This document shows, piece by piece, positions 1-4,515 of a DNA stretch of 5,084 nucleotides. The stretch spans positions 1-5,084 of the forward strand of contig SDWK01000736.1 in NCBI GenBank assembly GCA_004195335.1, read 5' to 3'. The first letter of the stretch is position 1, and each line of letters starts with the position of its first letter. The stretch is from Shewanella sp. (GTDB lineage Bacteria > Pseudomonadota > Gammaproteobacteria > Enterobacterales > Shewanellaceae). The notes beneath the pieces are model-generated. The model was not told the DNA's origin. It searched no databases and saw only the letters and a list, made by a program, of their open reading frames with translations. The translations under genes and the position numbers were made by a program.

Positions 1-31
1 TATAAAAGCATTTGCGAGTGAACCCTGTCAA
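1..31 (-). promoter_or_regulatory. Possible sigma-70 promoter reading leftward out of the window
   Basis: On the minus strand a perfect -35 hexamer TTGACA (26-31) is followed after 18-19 nt by TTTTAT/TTTATA (1-7), which could act as a -10 element. Transcription would run left, away from yciV, so it would serve a divergent gene outside the window. By analogy with E. coli, where yciV lies divergently beside the trp operon, that gene could be the trp leader/trpE. No TrpR-type ACTAG palindrome or leader peptide is visible here. The spacer is slightly long and the -10 box touches the window edge, so confidence is modest. Confidence 0.35.
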
Positions 32-84
32 TTGAATATTATTAATTTTGGTGATTTTGATAAAAAATTAAATTTATTCCTCCG

Positions 85-109
85 ATTCCTAGCCTATTTA
101 ATAAGGAAT
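85..109. repeat. Short inverted repeat upstream of yciV
   Basis: ATTCCT (85-90) and AGGAAT (104-109) form a 6-bp inverted repeat around a 13-nt AT-rich centre, in the divergent intergenic region. It could be a regulator site for either flanking gene, but it matches no operator that I recognise. In so AT-rich a stretch a 6-bp inverted repeat may occur by chance. Confidence 0.2.
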
Positions 110-178
110 GGAAATAGAATTTAACCATCACCCATGTTTATTCCACCTTTTGTCAACAAACTCAAGTAGAATAAGCAG

Positions 179-1036
179 ATGACAGATGAAAATTTATTGG
201 TTGATCTTCACAGCCACACGACAGCGTCCGATGGACAACTGACTCCCTCTGAGTTAATCGAAAGAGCGATTGGTAATGGTGTTGAGATGTTTGCAATAAC
301 CGACCATGACACCACTTCAGGTTTGGCCGCAGCGCATACTTATAACCAGCAGCATGAAACCCCGCTGAAGTTAATCAATGGTGTTGAGATTTCCACTCGT
401 TGGCATAATCATGACATTCATGTGGTGGGCCTTAACATTGATCTTGACGATCTGCCCCTCGATGCTTTTTTGGTTAATCAACGTGATCTACGAGAGCTAA
501 GAGCGAAAGAGATTGGCGAGCGGCTTGGTAAAGCTGGCATCGATGGCGCTTACGCAGGCGCTAAGCTCCTAGCTGGAGATGCGGCATTGAGTCGAGGTCA
601 TTATGCTCGTTGGCTAGCCGAACATGGTTATGCAACCAGTATGGCTAATGTGTTTAAGAAATACTTAGCTCGTGGGAAAACCGGGTATGTGCCCAATAAT
701 TGGTCGGATATGGCCACGGCTATTGAAGTCATTCACCGCGCTGGTGGCGTAGCTGTTTTAGCACACCCCAGTGGTTATAAACTCTCCTCCAAGTGGGTTA
801 AACGCTTAGTTCGGGAGTTTAAAGAGGCGAGCGGTGATGCCATGGAGGTCGTGTTAAGTCAGCAAACGCTGGAAGATAGAAATAACCTGATCGCTTTGAG
901 TCTGAAAAATGAATTGTTTGCCTCTCTTGGGAGTGATTTTCACTTTCCCGGCAGCTGGACTGAATTAGGCAAAAATATGTTCCAACCTAAAGGCGTCAAT
1001 TGGGTTTGGCAAATGGATAATTGGATAACAGCTTAA
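179..1036 (+). CDS. rnm: RNase AM / 3',5'-nucleotide bisphosphate phosphatase (PHP domain, YciV family)
   Basis: The 285-aa protein is a PHP-domain metallo-phosphoesterase very similar to E. coli YciV (Rnm, RNase AM; about 293 aa). Known family roles are 5'-to-3' trimming of rRNA precursor 5' ends and hydrolysis of 3',5'-nucleotide bisphosphates such as pAp. Visible metal-site motifs are DLHSHTTASDG (9-19, with H11, H13, D18), ITDHDT (40-45, with D42, H43), GVEIS (68-72, E70), HNHDIHVVG (76-84), RGH (139-141), LAHP (194-197, H196) and GSDFH (251-255, D253, H255). The family block GKTGYVP is at 166-172. All PHP ligands appear intact, so the enzyme should be active. The ATG is the first start after an in-frame TAG at 167-169; the ribosome site is weak. 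The last residues (WQMDNWITA) look altered: the preceding 17 bp recur just before yciO, which suggests the original C-terminal end lies there. No signal peptide is seen; cytoplasmic. Confidence 0.95.
   Translation: MTDENLLVDLHSHTTASDGQLTPSELIERAIGNGVEMFAITDHDTTSGLAAAHTYNQQHETPLKLINGVEISTRWHNHDIHVVGLNIDLDDLPLDAFLVNQRDLRELRAKEIGERLGKAGIDGAYAGAKLLAGDAALSRGHYARWLAEHGYATSMANVFKKYLARGKTGYVPNNWSDMATAIEVIHRAGGVAVLAHPSGYKLSSKWVKRLVREFKEASGDAMEVVLSQQTLEDRNNLIALSLKNELFASLGSDFHFPGSWTELGKNMFQPKGVNWVWQMDNWITA
1010..1026 (+). repeat. 17-bp direct repeat, copy 1 (inside 3' end of yciV)
   Basis: CAAATGGATAATTGGAT occurs exactly here, encoding the QMDNW part of the yciV C-terminus, and again at 1181-1197. The two copies are 171 bp apart, a multiple of three, and stand in the same codon phase. 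Sequence flanking the copies is not similar, so this is not a diverged large tandem duplication. The pattern fits an insertion that duplicated its target, or a short-homology rearrangement. Confidence 0.9.
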
Positions 1037-1039
1037 CGT

Positions 1040-1069
1040 CACAGAGTGTCATCAAAAATGGCATCTGTG
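1040..1069 (+). other. Stem-loop just after yciV stop codon
   Basis: CACAGA (1040-1045) plus TGTCAT (1047-1052) pair with ATGGCA (1058-1063) and TCTGTG (1064-1069): 12 pairs including one T.G wobble, one bulged G at 1046 and a 5-nt loop. It begins 3 nt after the yciV TAA. No T-tract follows, so it does not look like a classical intrinsic terminator. It may protect the yciV mRNA 3' end or be part of an inserted element. Confidence 0.55.
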
Positions 1070-1094
1070 CTGATAAATTAGTGTGTTGAAGTAT

Positions 1095-1103
1095 TGCGAT
1101 AAT
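1095..1103 (+). promoter_or_regulatory. Possible extended -10 promoter for yciO
   Basis: TGCGATAAT matches the extended -10 pattern TGnTATAAT with one mismatch in the hexamer (GATAAT, 1098-1103). No good -35 hexamer lies 16-18 nt upstream, which extended -10 promoters can tolerate. Transcription would start near 1110, which is where the folded leader begins. This coincidence supports the call; the sequence match alone is modest. Confidence 0.35.
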
Positions 1104-1107
1104 AAAA

Positions 1108-1180
1108 TGCCGAAGAACCTATGCCTTAAGAGCTGAAGAGGTTTTCCGGCAAGATGCAGCTCTTTTGCTCTAGAGCTTGC
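1108..1180 (+). ncRNA. Structured RNA leader upstream of yciO (pseudoknot-capable, with competing stem)
   Basis: Three helices can be drawn. Stem 1 pairs 1108-1120 with 1139-1151 (11 Watson-Crick pairs, one G.T, one A/C mismatch). Stem 2 pairs AAGAGCTG (1128-1135), which lies in the stem 1 loop, with CAGCTCTT (1157-1164), giving H-type pseudoknot topology. Stem 3 pairs AGCTCT (1158-1163) with AGAGCT (1172-1177), plus two further G-C pairs (1156-1180, 1157-1179) past a bulged T, and excludes stem 2. A 10-bp palindrome, GCTCTAGAGC (1167-1176), adds to stem 3 alternatives. The mutually exclusive helices just ahead of a ribosome site resemble a cis-regulatory leader, but no known riboswitch family is recognised. 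It could also be the body of a small insertion. Function is inference. Confidence 0.35.
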
Positions 1181-1210
1181 CAAATGGATAATTGGATGGA
1201 AGTGAGATGA
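1154..1210 (+). pseudogene. Probable detached C-terminal tail of yciV / 18-codon reading frame overlapping yciO
   Basis: A frame from ATG 1154 reads 18 codons and ends at TGA 1208-1210, overlapping the yciO start as ATGA. It carries the same QMDNW residues as the yciV C-terminus, from the second 17-bp repeat, then continues MEVR. The simplest reading is that the part after 1181 is the original end of yciV, left behind when about 171 bp was inserted. Alternatively it is a short leader peptide translationally coupled to yciO. Its own ribosome site is poor, so independent translation is doubtful. Confidence 0.35.
1181..1197 (+). repeat. 17-bp direct repeat, copy 2 (just before yciO)
   Basis: This is an exact second copy of the 17-mer at 1010-1026. 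It ends immediately before the GGAAGTGAG ribosome-binding region of yciO. A chance exact 17-mer at this distance is extremely unlikely. The copy is followed by codons that run into a TGA overlapping the yciO ATG. Confidence 0.9.
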
Positions 1211-1827
1211 GTCAGTTTTTTTACGTACATGAAGAGAACCCGCAGGCACGTTTAATCAATCAAGCGGTGAATACCATTAAGAATGGTGGCGTGATTGTTT
1301 ACCCTACGGACTCAGGCTATGCATTGGGTTGCCTACTTGGTGAGAAGGATGCGATGACCAGAATGGCACGCATCCGTCAGATTGACAATGACCATAATTT
1401 TTCTCTGATGTGCCGTGATCAATCTGAACTGGCGACCTATGCCAGAGTCGATAATCAAGCCTATCGAGTGTTGAAACATAATACCCCAGGTCCATATACC
1501 TTTATTTTCAAGGCGAGTAAGGAAGTGCCTAAGCGCTTGCAAAATCCGAAGAAGAAAACGATCGGGATCAGGGTACCGGACAATATTATTGCCCTCGCGC
1601 TACTGGAGGCGTTGGACGCCCCGTTGATGTCCACCAGTCTTATTATGCCAGGGGAAGAATTTACCGAATCCGATCCTGAACATATCCGCGATATTTTAGA
1701 GCATCAAGTGGATGTCATCATTCATGGTGGTTATTTAGGTGCCAAGCCCACCACGATTATCGATATGTCTGAAGGTGGAATAGAGGTGCTGCGTGAAGGC
1801 GCTGGCGATGTGAGTTCTTTTATTTAA
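1207..1827 (+). CDS. yciO: YciO, YrdC/Sua5-domain protein
   Basis: The 206-aa protein matches E. coli YciO in length and nearly throughout, beginning MSQFFY. I chose ATG 1207 over an in-frame TTG at 1192 because of that match and because GGAAGTGAG lies just upstream. It is a single YrdC-like fold with the nucleotide/substrate-site signature YPTDSGYALGC (32-42). Near the C-terminus come HGGYLG, KPTTIID and REGAGD. The family is paralogous to TsaC/Sua5, which makes threonylcarbamoyl-AMP for tRNA t6A37. The KRP-type basic motif of TsaC is replaced here by RIRQIDNDHNF (about 56-66), as in other YciO proteins, so t6A synthesis should not be assumed. The physiological role is unresolved; dsRNA/tRNA-related or ribosome-linked work is plausible from the fold and the neighbours. 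Cytoplasmic. It is separated from yciV by 170 bp, unusual for this normally close pair. Confidence 0.93.
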   Translation: MSQFFYVHEENPQARLINQAVNTIKNGGVIVYPTDSGYALGCLLGEKDAMTRMARIRQIDNDHNFSLMCRDQSELATYARVDNQAYRVLKHNTPGPYTFIFKASKEVPKRLQNPKKKTIGIRVPDNIIALALLEALDAPLMSTSLIMPGEEFTESDPEHIRDILEHQVDVIIHGGYLGAKPTTIIDMSEGGIEVLREGAGDVSSFI

Positions 1828-1849
1828 TGATGAACTTCAAATAACCGCT

Positions 1850-1869
1850 AGGCTCATTGGCCTTTCTTT
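1850..1869 (+). terminator. Weak intrinsic terminator candidate after yciO
   Basis: AGGCT (1850-1854) pairs with GGCCT (1859-1863), with one T.G pair and a CATT loop, and is followed by TTCTTT. The stem is only 5 bp and the T-tract is interrupted, so termination would be partial at best. The location, 22 nt after the yciO stop, is right for a terminator. Confidence 0.3.
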
Positions 1870-1991
1870 GGCTGTCAGAGTTCAAGATGTTTTTGAGTCC
1901 CAAATATCAGTTGTGGCATATGTCTGTTTTGTCGATGTAAGTATGCTTCTTCTCTATCGCGTTTTTATACTCCAGTTGAATGATAAGGCGC

Positions 1992-2011
1992 ACCATTTAG
2001 AATGGTATAAT
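1992..2011 (+). promoter_or_regulatory. Extended -10 promoter P1 with overlapping palindromic operator candidate
   Basis: TGGTATAAT (2003-2011) is a perfect extended -10 element. Overlapping it is a perfect inverted repeat, ACCATT-TAG-AATGGT (1992-2006), whose right arm shares the first T of TATAAT. A protein bound there would block RNA polymerase, so it is a reasonable operator candidate. No regulator family is recognised from the motif. No strong -35 box is found at 16-18 nt, consistent with an extended -10 promoter. It lies about 125 bp upstream of scpA. Confidence 0.55.
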
Positions 2012-2036
2012 GCTGTGCATTGTTTGCCTAACAAGG

Positions 2037-2048
2037 TATAATCGCGCG
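2037..2048 (+). promoter_or_regulatory. Second -10 box P2 with GC-rich discriminator
   Basis: A consensus TATAAT (2037-2042), preceded by GG as at P1, is followed immediately by CGCGCG. A GC-rich discriminator is typical of promoters inhibited by ppGpp/DksA, such as those of translation genes, so growth-rate control of the scpAB-rluB operon is possible. The -35 region is poor, and P1 31 bp upstream may be the main promoter. Regulation is inference. Confidence 0.4.
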
Positions 2049-2067
2049 CTTTCGCGGACTTGAAAGC

Positions 2068-2093
2068 ATTGAGCCAGAATTTGGTGGCTTAAT
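2068..2093 (+). other. 9-bp hairpin in scpA 5' untranslated region
   Basis: ATTGAGCCA (2068-2076) pairs with TGGCTTAAT (2085-2093), with one G.T pair and an 8-nt loop. It lies downstream of both TATAAT boxes and 33 nt before the scpA ribosome site GAGGA (2126-2130), so it should be present in the mRNA. It lacks a T-tract, so it is not a terminator. It may stabilise the transcript or bind a protein. Confidence 0.5.
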
Positions 2094-2136
2094 CCAGGTT
2101 AGCCCATTTGAATTATTGGTGCACTGAGGACAGTGG

Positions 2137-2925
2137 ATGCAAGGGACTCAAAAAAGTTTACCCTTGGCGATTGTCAGAGGTGAGCCTGTAAAGCAATTTC
2201 CTGCGGATCTATTTATACCGCCTGAGGCACTTGAAGTTTTTCTTGAGTCTTTCGAAGGCCCTTTAGATCTTCTCTTATATCTGATCCGCAAACAGAAGCT
2301 CGATGTGGTTGAATTACCTATCTGGCCTGTAACCGAACAATATTTAGAATATATTAATCTTCTTCAAGGTAGCAAGGTCGAACTGGCTGCTGATTATTTG
2401 GTGATGGCTGCAACCTTAGCCGAGATTAAATCTCGATTATTGTTACCAAGGCCGCAATTAGAAGATGAGGATGAAGAAGATCCTCGGGCTCAGTTGATCC
2501 GTCAGCTTAAGGCCTATGAAGTCATCAAAGAAGCACAAGAACAATTGGATGAGCTTCCTCGTCTCGAAAGAGATGTGTTTCAGGCTAAAGTGACACCAGC
2601 AGATAGTATCAAGCCGATATTACTGCCTCCTCATGTGTCTTTGACCGATATTGCCCGAGCGTTTAGCTCAGTACTGAAACGGATAGAAGCGACAGAGCAT
2701 CATCATGTGAAGCGTGAGGTGTTGTCTACGCGAGAACGGATGAGTCAGATATTAGCCATGCTTGATGGTGAGGAGTACCTCCCGTTTGAAGCGCTGTTTG
2801 ATGTCAATGAGGGGCGAAGTGGTGTTGTTGTGAGTTTTTTAGCCTTGATGGAGCTGATAAAAGAGCTTTTAGTCGACTTGAGGCAGAGTGAACCATTTTC
2901 AGCCATATATGTTAAGGCGTATTGA
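2137..2925 (+). CDS. scpA: Segregation and condensation protein A (kleisin ScpA)
   Basis: The 262-aa protein is the kleisin subunit of the SMC-ScpAB condensin, which bridges SMC ATPase heads and organises and segregates the chromosome in the cytoplasm/nucleoid. The N-terminal SMC-neck-binding domain carries the family signature FEGPLDLLLYLIRKQKLD (39-56), then a helix with AADYLVMAATLAEIKSRLLLPRP. An acidic linker (EDEDEEDPR) and a Leu/Glu-rich helical part around 120-150 follow. The C-terminal winged helix, which contacts the SMC head, includes EYLPFEALFD and VVSFLALMELIKELL. About 33 residues precede the FEGPL block, a leader seen in many gammaproteobacterial ScpA proteins. The ATG is supported by GAGGA 6 nt upstream. 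It is first gene of a compact operon with scpB and rluB, under its own promoter region. The partner smc gene is not in this window. Confidence 0.95.
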   Translation: MQGTQKSLPLAIVRGEPVKQFPADLFIPPEALEVFLESFEGPLDLLLYLIRKQKLDVVELPIWPVTEQYLEYINLLQGSKVELAADYLVMAATLAEIKSRLLLPRPQLEDEDEEDPRAQLIRQLKAYEVIKEAQEQLDELPRLERDVFQAKVTPADSIKPILLPPHVSLTDIARAFSSVLKRIEATEHHHVKREVLSTRERMSQILAMLDGEEYLPFEALFDVNEGRSGVVVSFLALMELIKELLVDLRQSEPFSAIYVKAY

Positions 2926-3570
2926 TTGAGTCAGAAGAAACCGCTGCAGATAAATCCAGACCAGCTTAAACAACTGATTGAGGCGAGCCTATTTGTTATG
3001 GGTAAATCCGTCTCGATTAAAAGTTTGAAAGAGACGGTTTTAATCAACTTTACTGTATCAAGAGCTAAGATTGAATTGGCCATTGAAGAGTTGCAGCAAG
3101 ACTATCAAGGTAGAGGCATTGAATTAGTGCGGGTCGCGGGGGGGTATCGATTTCAGTCAATTGAGTCCTTGAGTCCTTTTCTTCAACCATTATGGCAGGA
3201 GAAAGCGCCTAAGTACTCGCGTGCTACTTTGGAAACCTTGGCAGTGATAGCCTATCGTCAGCCGGTAACTCGTGGCGATATAGAGTTTGTTCGTGGTGTG
3301 GCGGTAAGTAGTCATACCATAAAAAGTTTAACCGATAGGCTGTGGATAAAAATGGTGGGACATAAAGAAGTGCCGGGAAGGCCCGCTCTTTATGCGACTA
3401 CGACAGAATTTTTAGCCTACTTTGGCTTAGATACCATAGCGGATTTACCTCTGCTGACGGATACTGAGTCATTAGCGGCCCTATTTTCTGATGTGAATTC
3501 TCTCGAGAAGCCACATGAAAAGATTGGGCCTGATGATACACAAAACATAGAAGAGTCTACTAATGAGTGA
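2926..3570 (+). CDS. scpB: Segregation and condensation protein B (ScpB), TTG start
   Basis: This 214-aa protein is the ScpB subunit, which dimerises and binds the central part of ScpA to regulate the SMC complex. Two winged-helix domains are visible: the first contains [16 protein letters not shown] (16-31) and GGYRFQS (72-78). The second contains [20 protein letters not shown] (101-120), RGVAVSS and [25 protein letters not shown] (144-168). A roughly 45-residue acidic, probably disordered tail follows. The chosen start is TTG, directly after the scpA TGA with no gap, with TTAAGGCG about 9 nt upstream inside scpA. The next in-frame ATG (residue 25) would cut into the first conserved helix, so TTG is preferred. 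Adjacent stop and start suggest translational coupling that keeps ScpA and ScpB in balance. A run of seven G (3138-3144) lies in codons 70-73; the frame is intact. Confidence 0.94.
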   Translation: MSQKKPLQINPDQLKQLIEASLFVMGKSVSIKSLKETVLINFTVSRAKIELAIEELQQDYQGRGIELVRVAGGYRFQSIESLSPFLQPLWQEKAPKYSRATLETLAVIAYRQPVTRGDIEFVRGVAVSSHTIKSLTDRLWIKMVGHKEVPGRPALYATTTEFLAYFGLDTIADLPLLTDTESLAALFSDVNSLEKPHEKIGPDDTQNIEESTNE

Positions 3571-4429
3571 AAAGTTGCAGAAAGTCTTGGCCCGTGCAGG
3601 CCATGGCTCCCGTCGTGAGATGGAGGCATGGATTGCTGCAGGCCGAATTAGTATTGATGGTGAGATAGCCAGTCTTGGTGACCGAGTTGAAGCCGATGCG
3701 AAAATCCGTATCGATGGACGCGCGGTTACGATTAAGTCTGAAGATGATCTTATCTGTCGCGTGATTGCTTATCATAAACCGGAAGGTGAGATCTGTAGTC
3801 GTAAAGATCCTGAGGGCCGTCCAACGGTTTTCGAGCGTCTACCTAAAACCCGTGATTCACGTTGGGTTGCCGTAGGGCGTCTAGATATCAATACCTCTGG
3901 ATTATTGTTGTTTACCTCCGATGGTGAGCTGGCTAACCGTTTGATGCACCCATCGAATGAAGTTGAGCGTGAATATGCTGTGCGTACGTTCGGTGAAGTG
4001 AGCGATGGCTGTATTCAGCGTTTGCGTACTGGCGTTACCTTGGAAGATGGTCCGGCTCACTTTGACAAGGTCAAAGCGGCTGGTGGTGAAGGGATGAACA
4101 AGTGGTGGCATGTGTCACTGGCTGAAGGCCGTAACCGTGAGGTTCGTCGTCTATGGGAATCTCAGGAAGTGCAGGTGAGTCGCCTTATCCGTATCCGTTA
4201 TGGCAGTATCGAGTTGCCAAAATCACTGCCTCGTGGTGGTTGGATTGAGTTGGAGCTTGAACAGGTCAACTACCTAAGAAAAACGGCTGGACTAGATACC
4301 GAAAACCGCACTATGTTAGGCACAGATAAGCACAGTGTTGCTCGTTCTAAAGTGAAGAGTGCTAAGATTAAACGTGCAGTACATAAGCATAAAGCAACGG
4401 GAAGCAAGAACACTCGTCAACGTACTTAA
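3563..4429 (+). CDS. rluB: 23S rRNA pseudouridine(2605) synthase RluB
   Basis: The 288-aa protein belongs to the RsuA/RluB/E/F family and isomerises U2605 (E. coli numbering) of 23S rRNA to pseudouridine, in the peptidyl-transferase region of the large subunit. An N-terminal S4 RNA-binding domain (about 1-60, [17 protein letters not shown]) leads into the catalytic domain. The catalytic signature is [15 protein letters not shown] (104-118), with nucleophile D108. Other conserved blocks are AYHKPEG (69-75), [16 protein letters not shown], and [12 protein letters not shown]. The C-terminal tail after about 245 is rich in Lys/Arg and likely contacts rRNA. RluB rather than RluE/F is chosen for the S4 domain, the length and the genomic context. 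ATG 3563 overlaps the scpB end by 8 nt, with GAAGAG 7 nt upstream, so it is probably translationally coupled to scpB. Confidence 0.94.
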   Translation: MSEKLQKVLARAGHGSRREMEAWIAAGRISIDGEIASLGDRVEADAKIRIDGRAVTIKSEDDLICRVIAYHKPEGEICSRKDPEGRPTVFERLPKTRDSRWVAVGRLDINTSGLLLFTSDGELANRLMHPSNEVEREYAVRTFGEVSDGCIQRLRTGVTLEDGPAHFDKVKAAGGEGMNKWWHVSLAEGRNREVRRLWESQEVQVSRLIRIRYGSIELPKSLPRGGWIELELEQVNYLRKTAGLDTENRTMLGTDKHSVARSKVKSAKIKRAVHKHKATGSKNTRQRT

Positions 4430-4462
4430 GCAAAACACGATGAGTTTTTATGCTCTACCGAT

Positions 4463-4487
4463 AAAAAGCCGCTAACGCGGCTTTTTT
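4463..4487. terminator. Bidirectional intrinsic terminator between rluB and yciK
   Basis: AAAAAGCCGC (4463-4472) and GCGGCTTTTT (4477-4486) form a 10-bp stem with a TAAC loop. The G+C core is 5 bp, the plus strand ends in six T, and the minus strand ends in five T. It lies 33 nt after the rluB stop and 29 nt before the yciK stop, so it can end both convergent transcripts. A weaker upstream stem, ACTCGTC (4412-4418) with GATGAGT (4439-4445) followed by TTTT, spans the rluB stop codon and might assist. Confidence 0.92.
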
Positions 4488-4515
4488 GTACCTGTCATCC
4501 AGAACTCAGAATAAT

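Larger units (their letters stand above)
1828..2136 (+). other. 309-bp regulatory intergenic region yciO-scpA
   Basis: No convincing gene is present. The left half (1828-1975) holds only the weak terminator candidate and AT-rich sequence without recognisable structure. The right half holds two TATAAT boxes, a palindrome, a GC-rich stretch after the second box (2043-2048) and a leader hairpin. It therefore looks like the promoter and 5' untranslated region of the scpA-scpB-rluB operon. Confidence 0.6.

Noticed and set aside
32..61. Plus-strand promoter for yciV (TTGAAT at 32-37 with TTTGAT at 56-61)
   Set aside because: Both hexamers are poor matches in an AT-rich stretch; yciV must have a promoter, but this one cannot be picked with confidence.
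151..156. Second minus-strand TTGACA upstream of yciV
   Set aside because: At a 17-nt spacing the -10 position reads GGGTGA, so no promoter is supported.
1027..1180. Terminal inverted repeats of a mobile element bounded by the 17-bp repeats
   Set aside because: The ends share only an AGCT core; this is too weak to call a transposon-type terminus.
1192..1206. TTG 1192 as the start of yciO, adding five residues
   Set aside because: The family begins MSQFF, ATG 1207 has a well-placed GGAAGTGAG, and the upstream TTG codon lies within the 17-bp repeat.
1052..1249. Minus-strand 65-residue frame over the yciV-yciO spacer
   Set aside because: It overlaps the yciO start and the RNA-like structures, has no ribosome site evidence and resembles no known protein.
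1887..1940. 17-codon frame starting ATG 1887 in the yciO-scpA gap
   Set aside because: No clear ribosome site, no recognisable peptide features, and the length is within chance expectation.
3560..3775. Minus-strand frames across the scpB/rluB junction (3417-3629 and 3560-3775)
   Set aside because: Both lie opposite well-supported conserved genes and show no coding features of their own.
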